From assembly GCF_016735695.1 (NCBI RefSeq), contig NZ_JAERQD010000001.1, forward strand, positions 248,001 to 312,000: a stretch of 64,000 nt of DNA, given 5' to 3'. Positions within the stretch are counted from its first letter, which is position 1, and every line of letters begins with the position of its first letter. The position numbers were made by a program, and so were the translations under genes. The DNA comes from Microvirga zambiensis WSM3693 (GTDB taxonomy: Bacteria > Pseudomonadota > Alphaproteobacteria > Rhizobiales > Beijerinckiaceae). This document shows, in pieces, positions 26,102 to 37,758 of this stretch. The notes under the pieces were generated by a model, which did not search any database, was not told where the DNA came from, and saw nothing but the letters and a program-made list of their open reading frames with translations.

Positions 26102-26286
26102 GAAGAAATCCACCGGCCGACCGGCCGTTCCTCTCTCGAACCACGAGGCGGAGGACGCTTCGCGGCATCTTAGCGTTTGATTACGCGGCGCAAGTTGCTC
26201 ACCAAATCACCGCGGCATCGACAGGCCCGGGAAGCCCGCGTGCGAAGGCAGGGTTGTCCCCGCGATCCGGCCTGTCAATACAATTG

Positions 26287-26309
26287 TTCTTTTTGACGAA
26301 CAAAAAGAA
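26287..26309. promoter_or_regulatory. Inverted repeat in the divergent FMN-reductase/CBS interval
   Basis: TTCTTTTTG (26287-26295), 5 nt, CAAAAAGAA (26301-26309): a perfect 9-bp dyad in an AT-rich patch inside an otherwise GC-rich 420-bp intergenic region (26102-26523). It could be an operator for the divergent sulfur genes. Nothing else was recognised there. Confidence 0.4.
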
Positions 26310-26523
26310 GATTTTTCTCTTTTCCGGATTTTTGAGGGAACGCCTCTCGGTGGGCGTCCATTCGCCTTGAGACGCGGCGGAAATCGGCGATCCGCAGGCG
26401 GAGCGAAGCCGTTGGATCGAATTTTAGTGATCGATGCGGCAGGTGACAATTCACATTCATAAGTGTACTGACGGCCACGTTTCACATAGAAAAGAAACAA
26501 ATAAACTATTTAACATCTGAAAG

Positions 26524-27909
26524 ATGCAAAATATGCCGGCCCATGGTGCCCTGGATCTGATCGGGCGAACTCCTCTCGTCGAGGTGACAGGTCTCGATAC
26601 CGGTCCCTGCAGCCTTTTCCTTAAACTGGAAAGCGCCAATCCCAGCGGGTCGATCAAGGATCGGCCGGCCCGCGCCATGATCGAGGCGGCGGAGGCCGAC
26701 GGCCGGCTGAAGCCCGGCGGCACCATCGTCGAGGCGACGGCAGGCAACACGGGCGTCGGACTCGCGCTGGTCGGCGCCAGCAAGGGCTATCGCACCCTGC
26801 TCGTGGTGCCGGACAAGATGTCCCGCGAGAAGGTGCTTCATGCCAAGGCCCTAGGCGCCGAGGTCGTCATCACCCGCTCCGACGTGGGCAAGGGCCATCC
26901 GGATTATTACCAGGACCTCGCCCAGGCCATCACCGCCAGGACTCCCGGCGCCGTCTACATCAACCAGTTCGAGAACCCCGCAAACCCCGCCGCCCACGAG
27001 GCGAGCACCGGCCCCGAGATCCTGGAGGGAATGGATGGCGACGTGGATGCGGTCGTGGTCGGCGTCGGCTCCGGCGGCACGCTCTCCGGCGTCGGGCGCT
27101 ATCTCAAGAAGGCCTCGCCGAAGACCGTGATGGTGCTGGCCGATCCCGAAGGCTCGATCCTCGCGCCTCTCGTCGAGACGGGGAAGATGACGGAAGCCGG
27201 GTCCTGGGCCGTCGAAGGCATCGGCGAGGATTTCGTGCCGCCGAACTGCGATCTCTCGCTGGTGAAGAAGGCCTATTCCATCGGCGACAAGGAGAGCTTT
27301 TCCACCGCGCGCGAATTGCTGCGCAAGGAGGGCATCCTGGCCGGCTCCTCGACCGGCACGCTGCTTGCCGCGGCTTTGCGCTACTGTCGCGAACAGACCG
27401 AGCCGAAGCGGGTCGTCACTCTCGTTTGCGACACTGGCGCCAAATATCTGTCGAAGGTGTTCAACGATGCCTTCATCGCGCAGGAAGGCTGGCTCGACCG
27501 CAAGGCGACGGGCACCGCGCGCGACGTGGTCATCAACCCCTTCGGCGAAGGCGCCACCATCTTCGTGTCGCCGAGCGAGACCCTGCGCTCGGCGTTTGCC
27601 CGCATGCGCTCCTCCGACATCTCGCAGCTGCCGGTGATCGAGGACGGCGGCGTCATCGGCCTGATCGACGAGAGCGACATCCTCGACGCGCTGGTCGCCA
27701 ACGAGCACGCGCCGCAGAGCGTGTTCGACAAGTCCGTGCGCGACGTGATGGTGACGCGCCTCAAGACCATTTCCGCCGACGCTCCCGTCAAGGAGCTTCT
27801 GCCGCTCTTCGCCGCCGGCCTCGTGCCGGTGATCATGGACGGCGACGCCTTCGTGGGCCTCGCCACCCGCATCGACCTCATCAACTACTTCCGGATCCAG
27901 GCCCAATGA
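26524..27909 (+). CDS. Cystathionine beta-synthase with CBS domains
   Basis: 461 residues. PLP-dependent fold-type II enzyme: SGSIKDRPA holds the PLP lysine, EATAGNTGVG the substrate loop, GVGSGGTLSG the phosphate loop. The C-terminal ~125 residues form a CBS-domain pair (ISQLPVIEDGGVIGLIDESD and DVMVTRLKTISADAPVKELL), as in the mammalian-type enzyme regulated by adenosyl ligands. Condenses homocysteine and serine to cystathionine. No haem domain. Stop overlaps the next start (ATGA), coupling it to the lyase. Confidence 0.88.
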   Translation: MQNMPAHGALDLIGRTPLVEVTGLDTGPCSLFLKLESANPSGSIKDRPARAMIEAAEADGRLKPGGTIVEATAGNTGVGLALVGASKGYRTLLVVPDKMSREKVLHAKALGAEVVITRSDVGKGHPDYYQDLAQAITARTPGAVYINQFENPANPAAHEASTGPEILEGMDGDVDAVVVGVGSGGTLSGVGRYLKKASPKTVMVLADPEGSILAPLVETGKMTEAGSWAVEGIGEDFVPPNCDLSLVKKAYSIGDKESFSTARELLRKEGILAGSSTGTLLAAALRYCREQTEPKRVVTLVCDTGAKYLSKVFNDAFIAQEGWLDRKATGTARDVVINPFGEGATIFVSPSETLRSAFARMRSSDISQLPVIEDGGVIGLIDESDILDALVANEHAPQSVFDKSVRDVMVTRLKTISADAPVKELLPLFAAGLVPVIMDGDAFVGLATRIDLINYFRIQAQ

Positions 27910-29066
27910 CCGCCCGCAACCAGCTCGATTTCGCCACCCGCTGCATCCATGCAGGCCAGTCGCCGGATCCCACCACGGGTGCGGTGATGATGCCGATCTA
28001 CGCCACCTCGACCTATGCGCAGGAGAGCCCCGGCGTCCACAAGGGCTACGACTACGCCCGCTCGCAGAACCCGACCCGCATGGCTTTCGAGCGCTGCATC
28101 GCCGATCTCGAGGGCGGCACGGCGGGCTTCGCCTTCTCGTCCGGTCTCGCCGCGAGCGCGACCGTGCTCGACATGCTCGAGCAGGGATCGCACATGATCG
28201 CCTCGGACGATCTCTATGGCGGCACGCGCCGTCTCTTCGAGCGCGTGCGCAAGAAGTCGGCCGGTCTCGAGATCACTTACGTCAATCTCGGCGACGTCGA
28301 TGCGGTGAAGGCGGCGCTTCGTCCCAACACCAAGCTCGTCTGGGTCGAGACGCCGACGAACCCGCTTCTGAAGCTCGCCGATCTCGAAGCCATCGCCGCC
28401 GCCACGCGCGGGCACGGCACATGGCTCGTCGCCGACAACACCTTCGCCAGTCCTTACGTGCAGCGGCCGCTCGAATTCGGCTTCGACATCGTGGTGCATT
28501 CGACCACGAAGTATCTCAACGGCCATTCCGACATGGTCGGCGGTACGGTGGTGGTCGGGAGCAATGACGAGGTGCGCGAAAAAATCGCGTTCCTGCAGAA
28601 CGCCGTCGGCTCGGTCTCCAGCCCCTTCGACAGCTTCCTCGCTCTGCGCGGCCTCAAGACCCTGTCGCTGCGCATGGAGCGGCATTGCACCTCGGCGCTC
28701 AGGATCGCCCAGTTCCTCGAAAGCCATCCGGGCGTCGACGGCGTGATCTATCCCGGCCTCGCCTCGCATCCCCAGCACGAGCTCGCCAAGCGCCAGATGC
28801 GCGGCTTCGGCGGCATCGTCACCGCCCGCATCAAGGGTGGGTTAGAGGGCGCGACGCGCTTCCTGGAGCGCTGCCAGCTCTTCACGCTGGCCGAGAGCTT
28901 AGGCGGCGTCGAAAGCCTGATCGAGCATCCGGGCATTATGACTCATGCCTCGGTGCCGGGAGACATTCGGGCCGAACTCGGCATCGACGACGGCCTCGTG
29001 CGCCTGTCGGTCGGCATCGAGGACGCGGACGATCTGATCCAGGACCTGCGCTCGGCTTTGGCTTAA
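27906..29066 (+). CDS. Cystathionine gamma-lyase (Cys/Met metabolism PLP enzyme)
   Basis: 386 residues, fold-type I. TRCIHAGQSPDPTTGAV start, YDYARSQNPTR substrate contact, VHSTTKYLNGHSDMVGG with the PLP lysine, and SLGGVESLIEHPGIMTHA near the end. Overlap with the cystathionine beta-synthase gene makes gamma-lyase (cystathionine to cysteine, 2-oxobutyrate and ammonia) the best assignment, giving a complete reverse-transsulfuration pair; gamma-synthase or homocysteine-forming activity cannot be excluded from sequence alone. Confidence 0.85.
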   Translation: MTARNQLDFATRCIHAGQSPDPTTGAVMMPIYATSTYAQESPGVHKGYDYARSQNPTRMAFERCIADLEGGTAGFAFSSGLAASATVLDMLEQGSHMIASDDLYGGTRRLFERVRKKSAGLEITYVNLGDVDAVKAALRPNTKLVWVETPTNPLLKLADLEAIAAATRGHGTWLVADNTFASPYVQRPLEFGFDIVVHSTTKYLNGHSDMVGGTVVVGSNDEVREKIAFLQNAVGSVSSPFDSFLALRGLKTLSLRMERHCTSALRIAQFLESHPGVDGVIYPGLASHPQHELAKRQMRGFGGIVTARIKGGLEGATRFLERCQLFTLAESLGGVESLIEHPGIMTHASVPGDIRAELGIDDGLVRLSVGIEDADDLIQDLRSALA

Positions 29067-29156
29067 TTGTCCCACGTCATCACCTCCCCGGACTTGATCC
29101 GGTGATCGGTGCCGGTGATTTCGATTAATTGAAGCGCGTCGCTATTCCTTATCGAG

Positions 29157-29182
29157 ATGGCCGGGACAAGCCCGGCCATGAC
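29157..29182. repeat. Half copy of family C
   Basis: ATGGCCGGGACAAGCCCGGC closing in CATGAC: only the right arm of the family C element, next to a degenerate left arm around 29078-29105. Confidence 0.5.
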
Positions 29183-29202
29183 GGGAAGAGACACACACCA
29201 CT

Positions 29203-29339
29203 GTCATTCCGGGGCCGCGCAGCGGAGCCCGGAATCCATAGCCACGACATTGCAGGAAGTGGCGAGCGGCTCTGCGCTTTGTTCTGCATCGTTAGCGGTT
29301 ATGGATTCCGGGCTCGGCCTTTGGCCGCCCCGGAATGAC
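29203..29339. repeat. 137-bp inverted repeat (family F)
   Basis: GTCATTCCGGGGCCGC and GGAGCCCGGAATCCATA at the left, TATGGATTCCGGGCTC and CGCCCCGGAATGAC at the right: a long imperfect palindrome between the lyase gene and hutC. Only one copy in the window. Confidence 0.75.
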
Positions 29340-29346
29340 GGCTTAC

Positions 29347-30069
29347 TCAAGCTACCGGCGAGAACCGTCCCACGAGCTGATGCCGATCGCCCGGATAAGT
29401 AATCCGCGCCTCCGTGACGAAGGCGCCGGCCTGCCAGGTGCGCCGCTCGAGCACGAGGCATGCCGTTCCTGTTTGAATCTGCAGCCGCTTCGCCATCACG
29501 CCGTCGGCACTGACGGCGCGAACGATATGCTCCGCATCAGTCCACGGCACGCGCCGCAGCAGCCATGTGCCTGGCGGATCGTCATCGAAAGGTTCATCCT
29601 TCGCTTCGGGTACCGTGGCGAGGTTGATCAGGCGCTGCTCGAAGGCCTGCGGTACGTCGTCCATCACGTGAAGCGTGGACACGCAGAGCATCTTCATGCC
29701 CGCCGGCTGCCCCGTACGCTGCGCGGCCGCCGCGTCGATCGGCTCGACGGCGCGGTGCAGGATCTTGAAGCGGTACTCGATGCCGGCGCGCGCCGCCTCC
29801 AGCGCGAAATCCTGGATCTGCAGCACGGCCTGCTGGCTGCTCGGCTCCGCCACCACGGAGCCCGCCCGGCGCCGGCGCGTGATGAGGCCGTTGGCGGCAA
29901 GCGTCGAGAGCACCTTGTTCACCGTCATGCGCGAGCAGCCGTATTCGGCCATCAGCTCGTGCTCGAACGGAATGCGATAGCCTGGCGCCCATTCGCCGGA
30001 CATGATCCGGGCTTCGATATCGTCGCGGATGCGCTGGTGCAGATGTTTCATGCTGCCTTCAGCCTTCAT
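29347..30069 (-). CDS. hutC: Histidine-utilisation repressor (GntR/UTRA)
   Basis: 240 residues. N-terminal GntR winged helix (~8-72: LHQRIRDDIEARIMSGEWAPG, CSRMTVNKVLSTLAANGLI) and C-terminal UTRA ligand domain (~90-235). The subfamily is HutC by sequence and by location: its start overlaps the stop of hutF (ATGA). HutC represses hut genes and is released by urocanate in studied Pseudomonas and Klebsiella. Probable operators are at 31510-31552 and 37617-37628. Confidence 0.9.
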   Translation of the reverse strand: MKAEGSMKHLHQRIRDDIEARIMSGEWAPGYRIPFEHELMAEYGCSRMTVNKVLSTLAANGLITRRRRAGSVVAEPSSQQAVLQIQDFALEAARAGIEYRFKILHRAVEPIDAAAAQRTGQPAGMKMLCVSTLHVMDDVPQAFEQRLINLATVPEAKDEPFDDDPPGTWLLRRVPWTDAEHIVRAVSADGVMAKRLQIQTGTACLVLERRTWQAGAFVTEARITYPGDRHQLVGRFSPVA

Positions 30070-31424
30070 GCCAGGATGCGCGCCATGGCGCGTTCATAGC
30101 GGGCGCGGATCGCCTCGCGATGGACATGCCGGCCGCTCCTTACCACAGGCTTGCCCGCCACGAACACCGTGTCGATGGCGGCCTTGCCGGATACGAACAC
30201 GTAAGAATCGATCCAACGGTCGCTGGAGACGGCGCAAAGATCCGGGTGGCTGGCGTCGAGCACCACGAGATCGGCGCGCTGCCCCACGTCGATCCCACCG
30301 ACCTTGCGTCCGAGCGCCTTTGCCCCGCCGGACAGCGCCTTCTCGTAGAGGCTGCGCCCGGTCGACTGACCCTCGTGTTCGGCGAGCACGTTGCGGGCAC
30401 GATGCTTGAGGCGCTGGCTGTACTCGAAAAGCTTGAGCTCTCCGGGCGCCGAAATCTCGATGTTGGAATCGGACCCGACGCCGAAGCGGCCGCCGGCACG
30501 GAGATAGTCGACGCCATCAAAAATGCCGTCGCCGAGATTGGCCTCGGTGATCGGGCACAGGCCCGCCACCGCATTGCTATCGGCGATGCCTCTGACCTCG
30601 CGCCCGTCGAGATGGGTCGCGTGGATCAGGCACCAGCGCCGATCGACGGGCGCGTGGTCGAGCAGCCAGGTGACGGGACGCTGGCCCGACCAGGCGAGGC
30701 AATCCTCGACCTCCTTCACCTGCTCCGCGATGTGAATGTGGATCGGCCCTTCGCCCGCCATCGCGACGACGTCGCGAAACGACTCGGGCGTCACCGCGCG
30801 CAGGCTGTGCGGCGCGATGCCGACCACCGCATCGTCGAGACCCGCGACGGCCTTGCGAGCGCCTTCGACCAAGCGCGCGTAGCTTTCCACATCGTTGATG
30901 AACCGCCGCTGTCCCTCCGTCGGCGCAACACCGCCGAAACCGCCCTGGGCATAGAAGACCGGCAGCAGCGTCAGGCCCATGCCTGTCTCCTGCGCCGCGG
31001 CCGCAATGCGATGGGAGAGCTCCGCGATGTCGGCATAGGGACGGCCGTCGGCATCGTGGTGCAAGTAGTGGAACTCGGCGAGCGACGTGAAGCCGCCCTC
31101 CAGCATTTCCATCATGGTGAATGCGGCGATAGCCTCCACATCGTCCGGTGTGAGGGAGCCGAGGAAGCGGTACATCACCTGCCGCCAGGTCCAGAAGCTG
31201 TCGCCTTCCGGCCCGCGCGTCTCGGCAAGCCCCGCCATGCCGCGCTGGAAGGTGTGGCTGTGCAGGTTCGGCAGGCCCGGCAACGCAATGCCGACAACGC
31301 GCTCGCGTCCCTCGGCAGCGGCCTCAGGACGCACCGCGACAATCGTGCCGTCCTCAACGTCGAGACCGACATTCCGGGCCCATCCGTGGGCAAGGAGGGC
31401 GTGATCGAGAATGAGCCTGCGCAT
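30066..31424 (-). CDS. hutF: Formimidoylglutamate deiminase
   Basis: 452 residues of the amidohydrolase superfamily. Metal ligands in NLHSHTFQR, HIHIAEQ, HATHLD and GSDSNIEI. Converts N-formimino-L-glutamate to N-formyl-L-glutamate and ammonia, the fourth step of the five-step histidine pathway completed by HutG. ATG at 31424 is preceded by AAAGGTGA. Divergent from hutI across 154 bp containing two HutC-like boxes. Confidence 0.93.
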   Translation of the reverse strand: MRRLILDHALLAHGWARNVGLDVEDGTIVAVRPEAAAEGRERVVGIALPGLPNLHSHTFQRGMAGLAETRGPEGDSFWTWRQVMYRFLGSLTPDDVEAIAAFTMMEMLEGGFTSLAEFHYLHHDADGRPYADIAELSHRIAAAAQETGMGLTLLPVFYAQGGFGGVAPTEGQRRFINDVESYARLVEGARKAVAGLDDAVVGIAPHSLRAVTPESFRDVVAMAGEGPIHIHIAEQVKEVEDCLAWSGQRPVTWLLDHAPVDRRWCLIHATHLDGREVRGIADSNAVAGLCPITEANLGDGIFDGVDYLRAGGRFGVGSDSNIEISAPGELKLFEYSQRLKHRARNVLAEHEGQSTGRSLYEKALSGGAKALGRKVGGIDVGQRADLVVLDASHPDLCAVSSDRWIDSYVFVSGKAAIDTVFVAGKPVVRSGRHVHREAIRARYERAMARILA

Positions 31425-31509
31425 CGCTGTCACCTTTGCTGCGGATCGGCCCGGGTCCCGGAAGCCGCCAAAAAGCCATTCCGACGCCCGATCATCAAAA
31501 CCGATCGAA

Positions 31510-31552
31510 TAAGTATAGACAATACCGATCTTTTGCGATTATGTATAGACAT
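31510..31552. promoter_or_regulatory. Two HutC-like operator boxes between hutF and hutI
   Basis: AAGTATAGACAA (31511-31522) and ATGTATAGACAT (31541-31552) in an AT-rich pocket, direct repeats of GTATAGACA 30 bp apart. The second is near-palindromic. It reappears in inverted orientation upstream of the ABC transporter operon (37617-37628). Confidence 0.65.
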
Positions 31553-31578
31553 TATCGCGGATGCACCGGAGCAGAAAC

Positions 31579-32781
31579 ATGCGCTTCGATCGGGTCTGGC
31601 TCAACGCTCGCCTTGCTACGCTTGCCGGCGACGGTCTCGGGATCGTCGAAAGCGGGATTGTTGCCTCAAAGGATGGCCGAATCGCCTTTGCAGGGCAGGC
31701 CAGGGACCTGCCCACGGGTTGGGATGCGGGTGAACGAATCGACTGCGAGGGTCGCTGGGTCACCCCCGGGCTCGTGGATTGCCACACCCATCTGGTCTAT
31801 GGCGGCGACCGTGCGCACGAGTTCGAGCTTCGCCTGAAAGGCGCAAGCTACGAGGAGATCGCCCGCGCCGGCGGCGGCATCGTCTCCACCGTGAAGGCGA
31901 CCCGGGCGGCAAGCGAAGACGCGCTCGTGGCGAGCGCCCTGCCCCGTCTCGACCATCTCATCGCCGAGGGCTGCACCACCATCGAGATCAAGTCGGGCTA
32001 CGGCCTCGACCTGGAAACGGAAGCCCGGTCCTTGCGCGCCGCACGCCGTCTCGCCGATGAGCGCTCTGTTTCCGTTATCACCACCTTCCTTGGCGCTCAT
32101 GCCCTGCCGCCGGAGGCGAATGGCGACAAGGATGCCTTCATCGACAAAATCTGCACCGAGATGCTCCCCGCGCTCGCCCGCGAAGGATTGGCCGATGCGG
32201 TCGACGCCTTCTGCGAAGGCATTGCGTTCTCTCCCGAGCAGACCGCCCGCGTGTTCGATGCAGCCAAGGCGCATGGCCTGCAAATCAAGCTTCATGCGGA
32301 TCAGCTTTCGAACCTGCACGGCGCGAAGCTTGCCGCCGACTACGGCGCGCTTTCAGCCGATCATCTCGAATATACGGATGAAGACGGCGCCGCCGCCATG
32401 GCGAAGGCCGGCACCGTCGCCGTGCTGCTGCCGGGCGCCTTCTACATGCTGCGCGAAACGAAGCTGCCGCCGATTGCAGCCTTCCGCAAGGCCGGCACGC
32501 ATATGGCGCTCGCGACCGACAGCAATCCCGGCACCTCGCCTATGACCTCGCTGCTGCTGACCATGAACATGGGGGCGACCCTGTTCCGCATGACTGTCGA
32601 GGAATGCATCGCCGGCGTCACCCGCGAGGCTGCGCGCGCCCTCGGAAAGCTTGGTGAGATCGGCACGCTGGAGGCCGGCAAATCCTGCGATCTCGCGATC
32701 TGGAATATCGAGCGCCCGGCGGAGCTCGTCTACCGCATTGGTTTCAACCCGCTTCACGCCCGCATCTGGAGGGGACAGTGA
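31579..32781 (+). CDS. hutI: Imidazolonepropionase
   Basis: 400 residues, amidohydrolase. Metal motif [50 protein letters not shown] and [10 protein letters not shown]. Hydrolyses 4-imidazolone-5-propanoate to formiminoglutamate. ATG at 31579 follows GGAG; an in-frame ATG at 31561 is less well placed. First gene of hutI-H-G-U-D, overlapping hutH by GTGA. Confidence 0.95.
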   Translation: MRFDRVWLNARLATLAGDGLGIVESGIVASKDGRIAFAGQARDLPTGWDAGERIDCEGRWVTPGLVDCHTHLVYGGDRAHEFELRLKGASYEEIARAGGGIVSTVKATRAASEDALVASALPRLDHLIAEGCTTIEIKSGYGLDLETEARSLRAARRLADERSVSVITTFLGAHALPPEANGDKDAFIDKICTEMLPALAREGLADAVDAFCEGIAFSPEQTARVFDAAKAHGLQIKLHADQLSNLHGAKLAADYGALSADHLEYTDEDGAAAMAKAGTVAVLLPGAFYMLRETKLPPIAAFRKAGTHMALATDSNPGTSPMTSLLLTMNMGATLFRMTVEECIAGVTREAARALGKLGEIGTLEAGKSCDLAIWNIERPAELVYRIGFNPLHARIWRGQ

Positions 32782-34328
32782 CACAAAAAGTAACGCTTCA
32801 TCCCGGTTCCGTTGCGCTGGCCGACTGGGCCCGTGTCTATCGCGGCGCAGAGGTCTTCCTCGATCAGGATTGCCGGTCTGCCATCGAGGCCGGCGCCCGG
32901 ACCATCGAGGCCATCGTCGCCAAGGGCGAGCCGGTCTACGGCATCAACACGGGCTTTGGAAAGCTCGCCAGCGTGCGCATCGGCACCGCGGATCTCGCGA
33001 CGCTCCAGCGCAACATCGTGCTCTCGCATGCGGCCGGCGTCGGCGAGCCACTGCCGCCGGCCGTCGTGCGGCTCGTGATGGCCCTCAAGCTCGCGAGCCT
33101 CGCGCAAGGCGCCTCGGGCGTGCGCTGGTCCACCATTGAGCATCTCAGCGCCTGCCTGAAAGCGAACCTGATCCCTGTCATTCCCGGTCAGGGCTCGGTC
33201 GGCGCGTCCGGCGATCTCGCTCCCCTCTCCCATATGACGGCAGCCCTGATGGGCGTCGGCGAGTTTTTCGTCGACGGCGCGCGCGTGCCGGCGGAAGCCG
33301 CACTCGCAGAAGCCGGCCTCACGCCGCTCGTTCTCGGTCCCAAGGAAGGCCTGGCCCTTCTCAACGGCACTCAAGTGTCGACGGCGCTGGCGCTGGCAGG
33401 ATTGTTCGAGGCCGAGCGCGTCTTCCAGGCGGCCCTCGTCACCGGAGCGCTCGCGACCGATGCCGCCAAGGGCTCCGACGGCCCCTTCGACGCGCGCATC
33501 CAGAAGCTCAGGCGGCATCGCGGGCAGATCGAGGTAGCCGCGTCCTTACGCACCCTGATGCAGGGCAGCGCCATCCGCGCATCGCACCTCACCAACGACG
33601 ACCGCGTGCAGGATCCCTATTGCCTGCGCTGCCAACCGCAGGTGATGGGCGCCGTGCTCGACCTGCTGCGGCAGGCTGGCGAGACCCTCGGCACGGAGGC
33701 GAACGGCGTCTCCGACAACCCGCTCGTGTTCTCGGACACCGGCGAGGTCATCTCAGGCGGCAACTTCCATGCCGAGCCCGTGGCTTTCGCCGCCGACATG
33801 ATCGCCATGGCCCTGTGCGAGATCGGCTCGCTCGCCGAGCGCCGCATCGCCATGCTGGTCGATCCCGCTCTCTCAGGTCTTCCCGCCTTCCTCACGCCGA
33901 AGGCGGGCCTCAATTCCGGCTTCATGATTCCGCAGGTGACAGCAGCGGCTCTCGTCTCCGAGAACAAGCAGCGCGCCTATCCGGCGAGCGTCGACTCGAT
34001 CCCGACTTCCGCCAACCAGGAGGACCACGTCTCCATGGCGACCCATGGCGCGCGCAGGCTCATCCCGATGGCCGCGAACACCGCCAACGTGATCGGCATC
34101 GAGCTTTTGGCCGCCGTACAGGGCTGCGACTTCCACGCGCCGATGCAGTCGAGCGAGCGCCTGGAACGCGCCCGCGCTCAGCTGCGTGCAAAGGTGGCGC
34201 ATCTCGACGACGACCGGCACATGGCGCCCGACATGGAGCAATCGACCGGGCTCGTTGCATCGGGCGCTTTGGCGGATGCCGCCGGTGGCGACGTGTTGCC
34301 GCGCGTGATGGATGAGGTGTCCGCATGA
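32778..34328 (+). CDS. hutH: Histidine ammonia-lyase
   Basis: 516 residues. The MIO cofactor tripeptide Ala143-Ser144-Gly145 lies in [15 protein letters not shown], and the catalytic Tyr in [13 protein letters not shown]. Deaminates histidine to urocanate. GTG start at 32778 with GGAGGGG upstream, overlapping the hutI stop; stop overlaps the hutG start. Confidence 0.96.
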   Translation: MTQKVTLHPGSVALADWARVYRGAEVFLDQDCRSAIEAGARTIEAIVAKGEPVYGINTGFGKLASVRIGTADLATLQRNIVLSHAAGVGEPLPPAVVRLVMALKLASLAQGASGVRWSTIEHLSACLKANLIPVIPGQGSVGASGDLAPLSHMTAALMGVGEFFVDGARVPAEAALAEAGLTPLVLGPKEGLALLNGTQVSTALALAGLFEAERVFQAALVTGALATDAAKGSDGPFDARIQKLRRHRGQIEVAASLRTLMQGSAIRASHLTNDDRVQDPYCLRCQPQVMGAVLDLLRQAGETLGTEANGVSDNPLVFSDTGEVISGGNFHAEPVAFAADMIAMALCEIGSLAERRIAMLVDPALSGLPAFLTPKAGLNSGFMIPQVTAAALVSENKQRAYPASVDSIPTSANQEDHVSMATHGARRLIPMAANTANVIGIELLAAVQGCDFHAPMQSSERLERARAQLRAKVAHLDDDRHMAPDMEQSTGLVASGALADAAGGDVLPRVMDEVSA

Positions 34329-35158
34329 GCAGCGAGCATCCCGACTGGCTCACCATCGTCCGCGGCGGCGCACCCCTCATCGTGAGCCTGCCGCATACGG
34401 GTACGGACATCCCGGCCGAATACGAGAATGGCCTCGTCTCGCCGTGGCTCGCGCGCAAGGATGCGGATTGGTGGATCGAGCGGCTTTACGACTTCGCCGT
34501 CGGTCTCGGCGCGACTGTGATCCGCACGACGATTTCCCGCACGGTGATCGACGTGAACCGCGATCCGTCCGGGATCTCGCTCTATCCGGGCCAGGCGACG
34601 ACTGAACTGTGCCCCACCACCACCTTCGACGGCGAGCCGCTCTATGTGCCGGGCGCAGAGCCGGATGCCGGGAACATCGCCGGGCGTCGCAGGCGCTACT
34701 TCGATCCCTATCACGCGGCGCTCGGAACGGAGATCGAGCGTCTGCGTGCTCAGCACGCCAACATCGTGGTCTACGACTGCCACTCGATCCGCTCGGTCAT
34801 CCCGCGCCTGTTCGAGGGCAACCTGCCGCATTTCAACATCGGCACCAATGGCGGCACCAGCTGCGCCCCCGTGCTGAGCGATGCCATCGAGGAGATCTGC
34901 ATCGGCAGCGGCTTCAGCCATGTGGTCAACGGCCGCTTCAAGGGCGGCTACATCACGCGCAGCCTTGGGCATCCCGTAGCCGGCGTCCACGCCGTCCAGA
35001 TGGAGCTTGCCTGTCGCGGCTACATGAAGGAGCCGCTCGGCCCGGTCGCGGAAGACGAGTGGCCGACACGCTACGACGAGGATTATGCGGCGCCCATGCG
35101 CGCAGCTCTCACCCTCATTCTCCAGACCTGTCTTACCTTCGCCAATTCCAAAGCTTGA
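34325..35158 (+). CDS. hutG: N-formylglutamate deformylase
   Basis: 277 residues of the FGase family: [10 protein letters not shown] and DVNRDPSG near the N-terminus, [10 protein letters not shown] and [14 protein letters not shown] as metal and substrate motifs. Releases formate and glutamate, the last step of the HutF branch. Its use instead of the arginase-like HutG agrees with the presence of HutF. ATGA overlap with hutH. Confidence 0.93.
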   Translation: MSSEHPDWLTIVRGGAPLIVSLPHTGTDIPAEYENGLVSPWLARKDADWWIERLYDFAVGLGATVIRTTISRTVIDVNRDPSGISLYPGQATTELCPTTTFDGEPLYVPGAEPDAGNIAGRRRRYFDPYHAALGTEIERLRAQHANIVVYDCHSIRSVIPRLFEGNLPHFNIGTNGGTSCAPVLSDAIEEICIGSGFSHVVNGRFKGGYITRSLGHPVAGVHAVQMELACRGYMKEPLGPVAEDEWPTRYDEDYAAPMRAALTLILQTCLTFANSKA

Positions 35159-35169
35159 GGATCCGTCCC

Positions 35170-36833
<1,664 letters not shown>

Positions 36834-36834
<1 letters not shown>

Positions 36835-37442
36835 TGGTGCGGATCATCCGCAACGCGGATCTCATCCGCGTTCCCTGGAAGAACGGCGGCGGCACCACTG
36901 CGGAACTCGCCGCCTTTCCGAAGGACTCGAGCTTCGAGTCCTTCGGCTGGCGCATCAGCATGGCGGATGTGGCCTCCGACGGGCCGTTCTCGATCTTTCA
37001 GGGCATCGACCGCACCTTGATCGTGGTCGAGGGCGACGGCATCGAGCTCGATGTGGAGGGCATTGCCTATCCGCTCGACGAGGCCTCGCCCAAGCTCTCG
37101 TTCTCGGGTGATGACATCACGACCGGGCGCCTGCTCTCGGGCCCGATCCGCGATCTTAACGTCATGACGCGGCGGGGGCGGTTCCGGCACCGGACGCGGT
37201 TCGTGGAATCGGGTGTCGCTCTGCTGTCGGAGGACACGAGTGTTGCGTTCATCGTCGCCCTCGACGGCTCCTTCGACGTCACCCTCGATTCGACGATCCA
37301 TTCGCTCGGTGTGCTCGACACGCTGATGCTGGAGGCGACGCAGGAGCTGATCCTGCTCTCCGGTACCGGGCGGGCGATTCTCGTCGAGATCGCCCATGAC
37401 GATCCCGAAAGCCTGAATCGTGAATCTCCCGCCTCATCCTGA
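36834..37442 (+). CDS. hutD: HutD family cupin
   Basis: 202 residues. VPWKNGGGTTAELAAFP and FGWRISMADVASDGPFS are HutD hallmarks; the fold is a bicupin. HutD is proposed to limit hut expression, possibly by binding formylglutamate. The final residues and the TGA stop lie within the repeat element starting at 37432, so the natural C-terminus was probably altered by that insertion. Confidence 0.9.
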
Positions 37443-37537
37443 GGAGCCACGAAGTGGCGTCTCGAAGGAGGGTCCAGAAAGCACTGGAGACGCCCTCGTC
37501 CTTCGAGACGGCCTGACGGCCTCCTCAGGATGAGGGC
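37432..37537. repeat. 106-bp intergenic repeat, family E copy 2
   Basis: Nearly identical to 23861-23966. Its left end overlaps the last 11 bases of hutD and provides the stop codon. Confidence 0.85.
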
Positions 37538-37616
37538 TCAGAAGAGCATTGCTCATGGCCAGACGTTAAGGAGCGCAATTTTCGGCGCGAAATGCTCAAA
37601 ACAACGGCAGAGATAA

Positions 37617-37628
37617 ATGTCTATACAT
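37617..37628. promoter_or_regulatory. HutC-like operator of the ABC transporter operon
   Basis: ATGTCTATACAT is the exact reverse complement of the box at 31541-31552. It abuts TTGACA (37629-37634), a possible -35, so a bound repressor would block the transporter promoter. Start codon 131 nt downstream. Confidence 0.6.
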
Positions 37629-37758
37629 TTGACATTGCCGCTGCGTCATGGTGCCATTCGCCCGCTCGAAAACGCTGCCGGACGCAGAACCTGCAAAACC
37701 TTCCAGAGGGTGCGGTCGGCGGTGCGAGACAGAGATTCGAAGAGAACGGAGGCTTGAG

